In this document: positions 23,959-34,902 of the stretch, piece after piece
Layout: each line of letters starts with the position of its first letter
Position numbering within the stretch: position 1 is the first letter of the stretch
Origin: Polytrichum commune
Lineage: Eukaryota; Streptophyta; Polytrichopsida; Polytrichales; Polytrichaceae
Direction: 5' to 3'
Assembly: GCA_950295325.1 (NCBI GenBank)
Contig: OX485805.1
Coordinates: 54,708,758-54,772,757 of the forward strand
DNA length: 64,000 nucleotides
Program-made: the position numbers and the translations under genes
The notes under the pieces: generated by a model
The model's database searches: none
What the model was told of the DNA's origin: nothing
The model's input: the letters and a program-made list of their open reading frames with translations, nothing else

Positions 23959-24537
23959 CAGTGGGGTGACACCGAAATTGGCACCTTGTGCAATTCCAAG
24001 GATAGTGCCCACACTCCTGCCAACTTTGACACCCTTCCGAGCGCTCAAAAATTGTTATTTGTACATGAAATTTTAGACACAAAATCATTGTTATGTTGAC
24101 AACATGTGTACCAAATTTCAAAGCTAGAAGATTGATTAAAAAAAAGATATTCAAGATTTACTAACAAGGGGTAGCTGTAAGAAATGTTTCACAACTACCA
24201 ACTTTGACACCCTCCCAAGGATTGAAGAATTTTTTTTTCACATGGAATTTTTGGGGTAGGAACATCTTTATGTCGTTTACACATGTGAAAAAATTCAAGT
24301 CCAAAAGACCCACAAAAAAATGATATTCCAAATCTACCAACATGTGTAGTTGTGAGAAACAAAGGGGAGAATCATTTCACAACTTCCAACTTTGACAGCC
24401 TCCCTAGAGCTAAGAATCTGTTATTTCAATATGAAATTTTTGTCACATGATCTTTATGATGTTGATCACATGTATGAAAATTTTCAAGGCCAAAAGATAC
24501 ACACATAAATAGTTATTCTATATCTACCAACGTGTGT
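23959..24537 (+). repeat. Left inverted terminal repeat of the Tc1-type element
   Basis: Three direct sub-repeats, with CCAACTTTGACA near 24010, 24198 and 24385, each ending in a CTACCAACATGTG-like or CTAACAAGGGGTAG stretch. The inner edge is near ACCAACGTGTGTA at 24527-24539. Confidence 0.85.
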
Positions 24538-25148
24538 AATTACAATAACCAATTCAAGGACATGGTGAAAATATGGAAATATCCTTGACACCTCATGCTT
24601 CCTCATTGAACTTATCCTTTTGACACAATGCCTAATCATAAATGCATCTAAGAAAAATCAGTGACATCCAAATGTAGAAGTATGGAGTTGTCACATCAAG
24701 AAGAAACCACTTGTATCATACACGCATAACGAAGTTTCCCCCTCTAAATATCAATTGAGCACTATTGTGTATACTTAAGGGAATGTTGCATGTGATTTGT
24801 GATCATTGGATGTTGGAGTAATGGTGAGAGCAGAGAGAAAAAATGTGTTATGTGTGAGACATGGAGTGATGTGATGCATGAGTACTGGATCATCTGGAGA
24901 GCATTGATTTCTCAAATGCATGGTTCCATGTTTTGATGGCAGGATGAAGATGGGCTTTCAATTGTCTGTGAGCTTCATTCTTGGCAAATCTAGCTGCTTA
25001 ATATTCATCTGAATGATCAATTATGTGAGTTGCTACAAATTCCATCACTCTAGATACGACCTAGCTCGAACAGGAGAACTCGTATCAGCGTCAAAGTGAA
25101 AGTTTAAGGTTCTGTTAGGCTAGTAAAAGAAAGTTCAACATATTTCAG

Positions 25149-26156
25149 ATGGCAATTTCCGATAAAATTCGTGGACGTATTATAGGTATGAGTGAGGGAG
25201 GCAGTATTCAAGTTCAAATTGCAGCCACTATCAAAGTTTCCGTTAGAACAGTTAAGATGTTGGTGAAAAAATTTAGAGAAAATGGAACTTACAAGCACGA
25301 ACCTTGTGGTCAAAGTCACACTCCAAAACTTAGTGATAGAGATGTGCGTAGTATTTTGCGTTTCTCGAAAAATAACCGTCGCGTGTCAATATCAGAGATT
25401 GCTAGTGTATGCCCTACTCCAGTGTGTGAACGTACCATTCAAAGGCTCTTACATAGAAGTGGCATTTTTAGTCAAATTGCAGTCAAAAAACCTTTTTTGA
25501 CACCTCGTCACATATATCAAAGGCTGGTTTTTGCTCAGAAGTACCACGAATGGAGCGCAGAAGATTGGGAGCGTATTATTTGGACGGATGAATCTACCTT
25601 TGAAATTGGGAAGAATTCGAGACAAGTTCGTGTTTGGAGAATTGCAAATGAGCGGTATTCATCAAATTGTATAGTTCCTACTTTTAAAAGTGGACGGACT
25701 TCCTTGATGATTTGGGGCGCATTTGCTAGAGGCCAAAAGTCAAAACTTGTTTTTATGCTTAAAGATAGACGCTCTGCAAAGGATTTTGTGGAAGTGGTTT
25801 ACGAAGGGGAATTATTTCATTTCATGGTTAAAGTTCCAAATGTAGTGCTCATGGAAGACGGCGCACCTGTCCATCGTAGCAAAATATGTGAAGAATGGAG
25901 ACAACAACGCCTTCTTGAAAAGCTCAATTGGCTTGCAAACTCTCCCGATCTCAATCCAATTGAGAACTTGTGGATGATTCTAAAAGATGCAGTACAACGT
26001 AACAAGGCATGTCCTAGAAACATAGATGGGTTGAAGGTAGTTCTTGAAAGAGAGTGGAAGTCAATTAGTGAAACAAAGCTCCTTCAATTATGTCATTCTA
26101 TGCCCTCTAGGTTACAAGCAGTGATTGATGCTAATGGAGGACATACACGTTGGTAG
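25149..26156 (+). CDS. Tc1-family transposase, DD34E, 335 aa, intact
   Basis: Catalyses cut-and-paste transposition into TA. Residues 1-115 contain paired helix-turn-helix segments (AATIKVSVRTVKMLVKKF; ISEIASVCPTPVCERTIQRL), which bind the inverted ends. The catalytic domain has Asp147 in IIWTDES, Asp237 in VLMEDGAPVH and Glu272 in SPDLNPIENLW, with exactly 34 residues between the last two: the DD34E signature of Tc1 rather than the DD39D form usual for plant mariner-like elements. VRVWR and SLMIWGAF match the family core, and the length is normal. There are no stops or frameshifts. The start MAISDKIRGRI fits the family N-terminus. By memory of the family the core motifs look closer to fungal or animal Tc1 elements than to plant ones. 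Confidence 0.93.
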   Translation: MAISDKIRGRIIGMSEGGSIQVQIAATIKVSVRTVKMLVKKFRENGTYKHEPCGQSHTPKLSDRDVRSILRFSKNNRRVSISEIASVCPTPVCERTIQRLLHRSGIFSQIAVKKPFLTPRHIYQRLVFAQKYHEWSAEDWERIIWTDESTFEIGKNSRQVRVWRIANERYSSNCIVPTFKSGRTSLMIWGAFARGQKSKLVFMLKDRRSAKDFVEVVYEGELFHFMVKVPNVVLMEDGAPVHRSKICEEWRQQRLLEKLNWLANSPDLNPIENLWMILKDAVQRNKACPRNIDGLKVVLEREWKSISETKLLQLCHSMPSRLQAVIDANGGHTRW

Positions 26157-26722
26157 ATATAGAATAACTATTTATTTGTATATCTTTTGGCCTTGAAAAT
26201 TTTCATACATGTGATCAACATCATAAGGATCATGTGACAAAAATTTCATATTGAAATAACAGATTCTCAGCCCTAGGGAGGCTGTCAAAGTTGGAAGTTG
26301 TGAAACAATTCTCCCCTTTGTTTCTCACAACTACACATGTTGGTAGATTTGGAATATCATTTTTTTGTGGGTCTTTTGGACTTGAATTTTTTCACATGTG
26401 TAAAAATCATAAAGATGTTCCTACTCCAAAAATTCCATGTGAAAAAATAAATTCCTCAATCCTTGGGAGGGTGTCAAAGTTGGCAGTTGTGAAACATTTC
26501 TTACAGCTACCCCTTGTTAGTAAATCTTGAATATCTTTTTTTTAATCAATCTTCTAGCTTTGAAACTTGGTACCCATGTTGATAACATAACAATGATTTT
26601 GTGTCTAAAATTTCATGTTTAAATAATAATTTTCCAGCGCTCGGGAGGGTGTCAAAGTTGGCAGGAGTGTGGGCACTATCCCTGGAATTGCGCAAGGTGC
26701 CAATTTCGGTGTCACCCCACTG
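26144..26722 (-). repeat. Right inverted terminal repeat of the Tc1-type element
   Basis: Inverted copy of 23959-24537. Its inner edge overlaps the last codons and stop of the transposase gene (ACACGTTGGTAG at 26145-26156). The 3' end of the gene and the inner third of the repeat are therefore the same DNA. Confidence 0.85.
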
Positions 26723-27262
26723 TACATACTTAAGTTATGCCCCATTCCCACTTGACTTTACCAAATAACCAAAGCATTTCCTAAAAACCAGGTAAAGCTC
26801 TCTCGGTTGTAGCAGAGGCATCTGGCTATCCCAATGCACCTACAAGAACTTGCTTCAAAGATTTTCGAGTAGGTTTTAGTTAAGTAGTTTTCACACATGT
26901 TCATTGTTTTATCTACCAAGCAATGACATGTTGGATAGTTTTTGTCCCATTCCCAAATGCCTTACTACTCATCTATCTTATCATTGGGTTTTGTTAACAA
27001 AACTCCTTGTGCCCTCATAGCTAAGACTAAAAGCAACCAACCACAAGGGCGGGAGGCAACACTTTTGAAGGTCCTACATTCTTGCCTCATGTTTGGGTGC
27101 TGATGGGAGGGTCGATGCTTAAGGCTTAAAACCTTCACTTTTAAACCATGCCACATCATTTGCCAACTAAGCTCGGGACTAGATAGTGTCGATGGTGTGA
27201 AGGCCGTGGTTTTAGAACCAACTTTTAGGCTTAGCTAAAATCAAGTGGGAAAGGGGCATTAG

Positions 27263-27487
27263 TAGTGATCGGGGAGATTTTTGGGCATAATCAATTGAGA
27301 TCCCAGTGTTTGCAAGTCCAACTGGTTACATTTTGACATCCTTCGGTTTTTTTATATTCATTTAAGGTATATTCCATAAATTCCTCTAAAGTGATCGATA
27401 ATTCTCTTGAAGTCTTGGACTTCAACCGGTTATTTTTCAAACTCAACTGGTTCACCTGTAACTAACTGCCGGTTCTCCCCGATCATT
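27263..27487. mobile_element. Mutator-like MITE with 9-bp target duplication
   Basis: Inverted ends TGATCGGGGAGA (27266-27277) and TCTCCCCGATCA (27474-27485) lie within a 225-bp unit flanked by GGGCATTAG at 27254-27262 and 27488-27496. A 9-bp duplication points to the Mutator superfamily. The left part (GGGGAGATTTTTGGGCATAA) recurs near 27540 and 63019-63320. Confidence 0.7.
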
Positions 27488-30139
27488 GGGCATTAGCTCC
27501 ATGTAGTAAGTAAGTTTGGCCCAAGTAAGGTACAGTGTCCGGGGAGGATTTTGGGCATAATCAATCAAGATCCTTATGTTTCCAATACAAGCAGTATAAT
27601 GTTGACATCATTCGGTTTGTCTTTAATATTGAATGGTGGAATATTTTGCAAATTCCTCTAAATGGGTCAGTAAGTCCACATGAATACACAGACCATGAGC
27701 TTCTCAATATTATGCTTCAGGTTACAACACACACCCACGACCAGGATCTACCTTACGAGGATACATTCAATTAAGAAAGTTCCCAATTTTTCCGATTCGG
27801 TAAAGTATGAAGGACTTGTTTGTTTAGTGAAGTTGGTGCAGATCTTTCACATTGCACTTGCGGTTTGTGAAGTCAAGAATTCCAGTAGAACCAATTCCTT
27901 ATTACCCTTCACAAGTAATCATCCATGACAGTCAAGGAGCTTTGCAGGATTGTAATCGTTTAAAGAGAGTGGAAAAATGTAGATTGAGGAATGCCACATG
28001 TGCGCAATCTTATGCCCTCAATTCTTGCAATAAGTTCAATGTTGGTACAAAATCAAGGTTCAAGCTGAAGCAAAACCAATTTTAGCAGAAAACATAGGAA
28101 CATGTAGCATAGACGAAATATTGACATTGGCCATAGTTGAATTGGAGAAAAAACCTGACCGACGCATGTCCGTCATGGGCATCAAATTATGATATAATCA
28201 TCACTTAAAGATGACCATTTTAGCATCTTCTGCCTTAGCAAAAAAAAAGGAAAATTTCCTAGCATTCATTGATTAGAAGCAACGAAGCAACGAAGCAGAA
28301 GACGGGTGAGCTCACTGGTGTAGCACAAGTGTTCTATCTCAATTGTATTACTACATTGAAGGATCCTCATATTCTCTTGTGTTTTAAATTTTGACCCACT
28401 TTTAGAAGACCCCAAAGTGTGTGTGTGTGTGTGTGTGAGAAAGAGAGAGAGACACATCAGCATGACTGGATCCAACTAAGAAAGAAATGCCAACCTTGAA
28501 AGAAAACACTTGCCAAGCTACTTCTGCATTATTAGACTTGGCGGGGTCACAAAATCTTTTGCTCCTACCTACCTACCAAAAGAAACCGGGTAGGTGGGAG
28601 ACTATGCAACACACTAGGTGACATGTTGGGAAACCCACCATAGACACCGGGATAGGTGGCAGGCCTCACCCAAGCCCATTACTCTCAATTGAATACACCT
28701 CATCAACTAAATAACGTTATGTTCAAATCCTCAATAATAAGTTAGAGGAAGTGGTTGCAAAGCTAGATATAGTTATTTTACATCAACTTTGACAAAAGTT
28801 TGTCAACCCAGTTGCCTCTTAAATTGCTATAAATATGATGCCTTTCATACCTTTAAGGATTATATTAGTGCCAAATGTAGTCTCTATGTATGACCACTAG
28901 AGACTTGGTCATAGCGTAAACCTCGTATTATAAAGGATGCGTTGGTCTATGTCAATATAGTTGTTTGTAAAATGGCAAAAGAGAGGGTCAAAGTCTTGAG
29001 TTTTAGGGGTTCATTCTCTTCAAATCTCATTTACAATATCCTTTGTTAGGCTCTTAATAACACTCAACACTCACGCAAAGAAATTCAGTCATGGGTCAAG
29101 ATGAGAGCGCCCATGAGTTTGGAGCCAATCTTAAGTTTGAGCCAATGAACAACCCACTCAATATAAATGATTACCTTCCTCCATGAGGCCGAGCTGATAT
29201 ACCCTCTTGTTATTCAAATACTATCACATAAGCTACAAAAATTACATATGGAATTCCAAAATGTGTTGTTTGAGTTATGAATAAATTCATTCTGACCCCA
29301 AAACCCACTTAGAGGGTATGGATTCCCTCAAAATACATGGAGATTTAAAAGACAATTTTATATGTATAAGTGTGTCAAGTTTTTACTGAAAATGAAATCT
29401 AAACCATCATATTTTTTAATAAATTGGAGCTAATAATTTACTTATTTTAAGAAGGACACTACGGATTTCCAAGTTTGCAACCATTTTCCTATATCATATG
29501 CACTTAATCAAGTGATTGAGTATTACATCATCTCAAAATTCCAAAATTTCCAAGTACCTCTCAAAGCTTCACAAAGTTGTGTATAGAAGGATCATGCTTT
29601 GTGGTATTAAGTTGAAGGGTTATACCTAGAAACACAAGCCATATAACTTATAGTTGCTTGTCAATAAATTTTATTCTAATATCTAGTACGATATCATTAC
29701 ATGCTTCAATTTATATGAAAATAGAACACATGCAATTTTTCAGGCTTAAATTTATTTTTAAATGTTAATTCGATTGAGATTGCAATTACAATTTCTTGTC
29801 TATAATTTTATTGTAAGTACTTTTGTAACATCTTAGTATCTTTATCCATTGTTGTTAGTAATAATATGTCGTCACTTCATTTTTGTGGTCAAAATTACAT
29901 TCAATGCATTATAATATTTTATTGAATAGATAATTATTACATTTAAATTATCCCATTCAAAGTTTCTACTACTTAAGATCTTCATCATTGTTCTCAACCC
30001 CTTGCCATGTTGCCCATCTCCCCAAGCCCGCTACACTTTCCTAATGGATACCACCCGCCACCATGATGGCTTCCCTAGCCCACCACATGGCCATTTCAGG
30101 AGGAGTGTCATTTGTTTTTGGAATGGTGGGAACGCCACT

Positions 30140-30575
30140 ACCACCACCATCACATCGTTCAGTGTATATAAGGTTGAGGCATCATATAGTAATAGAGTTT
30201 TCATCTATTTAGGAGGAGTAATAGCATATAATTATTTCTCTTGTGAAGAAACCATATTCTAAGGAGAATGCAATCATTTAAAAAAAAAATCATGAATATG
30301 AGAATTGCTCCAAATTTTGAAGCGTAAATATTAGGTTACACTAGTCTAGGTTAACCCATAATTGCTCATCTCAATGCTACTCCTTGGCTACGACAATTGT
30401 CAAAACTCTTATGAGGTTAATTAATCAGAAGCTGCTACCACACTAAATTTGACTTTGTTTGCCTAAAGAATATAGACCTTATCTATGTTGACATCACATG
30501 ACCCTAGTGAGTGGTTAAATGAACATGGTTGACAATGGATGCCTCGACCTTAGACTAGTTGGACCCATAACAATC
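30140..30575 (+). repeat. Dispersed repeat, left arm of an inverted pair
   Basis: About 435 bp match the complement of 33340-33790. Shared islands include CATAAGAGTTTTGACAATT and TTTAGGAGGAGT. Divergence is moderate, with several indels. There is no ORF and no clear terminal structure. Confidence 0.7.
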
Positions 30576-33339
30576 ACGCACGGTTACAAAACAGTGAGGA
30601 AAAAAACAAGGATGTTTGTTAGTGTGTCCTTCCCAATTGTTTTATTTAGCTTGGACTTGTGTCGTCCCAACTCATGGCACACCTACGTATGAATTGTGAC
30701 TTACAATTAAAGATGATGTAGTTGAGGATGTTTTAGTATTTTCCCTCTTATTTCAAACTATACCTCTCGAGCCCCTACCCCGTAAACCATGACTTTTAGC
30801 ACTCATACCCCCTTTACCTCTTCAATCCCTAACCCTACTCTATGTCTACCTAGTACCTTGATTGTGTGCCATCCAACCAAACAACATACTTGGGTAAAGG
30901 ATTCATGCCAATCATGTAGGTTGAAGTTTGAAGATGAAAAAGTTGAATTTAACAATTTGGAAATGTCTATAAGTAGTGTAACCAATCACGAAATTATTGT
31001 CAAAGACCCCATAACAGTATAGTGATAAGTTCTTACAAATAAGAGCAAGCGTAAAAGGAACTTGATATTTGTGAAAACGTCACATGACACCCAAAAATGT
31101 CACAAATGTCATTTTTTGAATACAAAAAGGTCAACTTAAATTGGTCTAAGAGGCAACTTTTGCCAACTACTACATCTAGATTACATTATTTACAAAATGC
31201 TAGTAGCATGTGCAAGTGAAAATATAAAAAGAGTTACTCTTTTTATATTATGAATATTATATTATGTAGTTTTACTTCAACACTCTTGAGAGCAATCAAA
31301 ACATAACATTGATGATATAAAATGAATTTATCCATACTCATGAACTTGTACAATAGATGCCCATACATAATCAGTTTTTCCAAAGTTGCAATGCATGTCA
31401 TCCCTCAGAGTATTAAGTGTCGTGAAACTTAATTGTCGAGAACACCGGACATTAACCACGGTAAGTTCTATGAAACTTAACCCTCAAGACCATCGGGCCC
31501 TAGAATCGGGCCTCACCACTTTACATGTGACAAGGTTGGGCCCCCAAAAAATTCATAAAGTGGGGCCGGATTGAGGGCTTAATTGGGCCGGTGCTCCAGC
31601 CGGCCCCATGCCATGTATAAAGCCGCCCTTACTTCACTACTTTTGCTTTGTTGTGCTTCTTTCATGTATGTTGCCCTTGATATACTTCACATAAAAAGGT
31701 CGAAGAGAGTTTCATTTTTTTTAAACTCGTGTGTTGTTTTTGGGTATGCCAAAAACCTTGAAGTCACAGCACCTGCTTGCAGAGTGTACACACCAATAGC
31801 AACCAGTCTCGGAATCTTCATCTACGGTATATATTGGAAGACCACTGGATTTCTCTTATTTGAGCAGCCATAAGGGTTCCTTCGAAAAGTTTCCACAGAG
31901 CATGGAGCGAGATGGCAGTTTGAAGTCACAGACTGCAACCTCCACGCATCTCAACCCCACTCAAACAAAAAGGTACTCACTGAATCTTCAACCACACACC
32001 TTGTTCTCGTTTTTTCACTTCAAGTTATGAGTAAGGTAGAATGCAATGATTATGCAAGGGGAAGTTCAGAGAGTCCAAGCTCATGTGTTCTAACGATCGT
32101 ATCATCATAAAACAAAATGAAGAAAGCATGAGCTTTGAATGCCGAGCTCTACTTTTAAAAGTCTGAGGGTCACAGACAATATCTGCATCCATAGATACGT
32201 TTTGAGAAGCGTGAGGTTTGAGCAAGATTCAGAGGACCAGAGATTGTCATGTGAAAATTTCAGAAGTGTTTGCTGATCAACAAATTCTGACATTTGGTGG
32301 TGAATGTTCCAATTTGCTTCTGACTTGGACTATTTAGACATGGGCAATTCACCTTGACCTCAACTCCTCAAGTCAATGGTATTCGAAGTACCCTGGAGGT
32401 GGGTGACCCTTCTGACATTTATGTCTAAGCCTGTTCTACCTCCTGAACAACTACCAAGTAAATTTTTTGCCTAATTCTTGGTTCTGTGTCATTAGATATA
32501 ATTAGGCCTATTTACGGTGAACTTACATTTCGGTCTGCGTCCAACAAACTTGGGTCCAAACACCCCTTCATGGACCTTGGTTTTGGACTCAAGATTGGAC
32601 CCAAGTTCAAAGTTTGGTTTCTCAAATTCCGTGAAGTATTTTTTTTGAGTCAAGATCAACAAGAATTGGTGGGAAAATGTTACTAAATTAGTGTCATGAT
32701 TTCTTTTCTTCATACTTTGGACTTGGACCCCTGTGTAAACTCCTTGGCTCAAATTATTTTGCCCTTGACCAATAAAGCTTGCTCGATCTCACCATTTCCA
32801 CAGTCTTAGACCTTAAAGTAAACTGCCCTTAGTGTCAAGTAGCCAACTATGCCCATTTACAAAGTTTCAAGGTTATCATATATGTAGAGGGGTTGTTCCA
32901 TATATATGAATGGCTGAGATTCTTTTTGTCCACTGAGTTGTGGATATTAGATAGATGATCAAAATCTGGAACAAAGCATATTGTTACTTTTTTCTGACCC
33001 TTCAATTGTACTCGACATTGATGACACTAAGAGCGCACAGGTTCAAATTCTTCATACTTGATTCCTTAGAAATAAAATGAAATAATTGCTGCTCAAGAGG
33101 AATCGAAGTTGCTGGCAACATTTTTAATAACGCACAGATGGTAATAAAATTTTAGGTTGGGCTCATGCTATTCAAAGATTCATCTACAAAATATTTAATC
33201 AACGTATCTTACTCAAAATTCACATGGCACATGACTGTAACTGCTAAAAATTCTATGAGCATGTTGATCAAGATTGTTTATAATAACAGTCCGGGTCATG
33301 AAAAACTTCCACTCACAAATTTTCATGTACAACCAAAAG

Positions 33340-33790
33340 CCCCATCAACAAGTAAGGTTGAGGTGTCCATAGTCGACTAGGTCCATTTAACCACTCACTT
33401 GGGTCATGTAATGTCGACATGGATGAGATCTATATTTTTTAGGCGAACATAGTTAAAGTTTATGTGGTGGTGGATTATGATTGATTACCCTCATAAGAGT
33501 TTTGACAATTATTGTAGCCAAGAATTAGTATTTTAGATGAGCGGTTATGGGTTAACCCATAGATCGACTATGTGTTATTCTAAACTTTCAAAAGTTATGG
33601 CAATTTTTATATTCATGAAAGAAAAAATTACATTTTCCTTAGAATATGTTTCTCTTTGCAAAACAAAAAAAAATCCCGTGTTATCACTCCTCCTAAACAG
33701 ATGCAAACTCTCTTATTTTATCTGTTATAGATGCCTCAACCTTAAACATATAATAAGTAGGTCATATATAGTTTGCCATGAATATGTTTA
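33340..33790 (-). repeat. Dispersed repeat, right arm of an inverted pair
   Basis: Inverse partner of 30140-30575, separated by about 2.8 kb. Matching islands are CTCATAAGAGTTTTGACAAT and ACTCCTCCTAAACAG. The element class was not determined. Confidence 0.7.
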
Positions 33791-34902
33791 TGTGGATTCT
33801 GAGAGGTTTACAAAATCTTAAATATTTCTAGTTTTTGCAAGTCTATAAATTGCTTTTGTAGAGCTCACAAAGTCCCATGATGGAAACAGGGACCATTGTG
33901 ATGTGACTTATACCCTGATGCCAACATCAAGTTTGCTTTACAGGTAGACGAACTTTTGATTTTGGACCCTACAACCTTTACCGTGCATCACTCTTGAACA
34001 GGATTCACTGGTCAACAAGAGGTTTATTAACATTTGGGTGTGATTGCAGTGATCTTGTCTCAGGATGCCATCCAGAGTCCACACATCTTCTCCTAACCAT
34101 CCTGAGTAACTGAGCCATGTACCTTTTGGACTTGGCTTTGAACAATTTGCAAGAATTTGGCAAGGACCAGCATAAACAACCTACAACTTGATCCAACTCT
34201 GGCCAAAGAGTGATCAAGCCTCTTCGCACAAGTTTAATTGGAACTGCACTTCCAGGTACGTATTCCAATTACTCAACCCAATCCTTAAAAGCAGATTGCA
34301 AACATACTGGGTAATTTAGTTCAAGGATGATTCTCAAGATTTGGACTCCTTCATATCTACCATGCCTCTGTATATGCCCATACGGAGGGTACATGTGATT
34401 ATGATGATCTAGGGCAATCTTCAGTTTTTTAGTTCTGCTTGTTCCAGCATGGAGCTGCAAACAGGCATTTACTATTAGCAACCACACCGTTTATGGTATT
34501 TGGTGTCATGTACACTATTTGTGAAGGGCCTAAACTAGATGCCTAGAATCATATTGGCAATCAATTGCTAATACAAACTAGTTTTGGTATAATACGCTTG
34601 TAGTGGATGACCGTATGATGGTATTCATAGAATTTTCATATCAAGTGCAACTTGCATTTGAAGCTTCAAGCTTGTAGTGTCCAATAATCATATTTGTTAT
34701 CCAGCCATCTAGATGTGCACCCATCTTTCAACTTTGTGCCCCTAAACTTATATGATGCATGCTCTTTCTTGAACCAACATAGATTTCTTCCAAAACCATT
34801 AACAATCTCGGTGATATTCAGGAAATTTGTGGGAGGTCTTTATTCTTCTACAACTTCAACGACTAGTGTGCAAACTTCCTTTTCAACTCACTGGCAAATA
34901 CA

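Larger units (their letters stand above)
23959..26722 (+). mobile_element. Complete Tc1-type DNA transposon, 2764 bp
   Basis: It starts CAGTGGGGTGACACC and ends GGTGTCACCCCACTG, flanked by TA at 23957-23958 and 26723-26724. The inverted ends are exceptionally long (about 579 bp each, roughly 90 percent identical by eye). Each is built of three diverged direct units of about 187 bp, recognisable by CCAACTTTGACA followed by a poly-T/ACATG stretch. A single intact transposase gene lies between them. The structure is complete and possibly still competent, although the divergence of the two ends argues against very recent insertion. Confidence 0.92.
27497..34902. other. Gene-poor intergenic DNA, about 7.4 kb
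   Basis: No credible gene. It holds a second partial copy of the Mutator-like MITE left end near 27537-27600, a (GT)n tract around 28418-28437, and an inverted repeat pair (30140-30575 and 33340-33790). The region just upstream of 34903 should hold the promoter of TPR-kinase gene 2, but I could not identify a TATA box with confidence. Confidence 0.5.
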
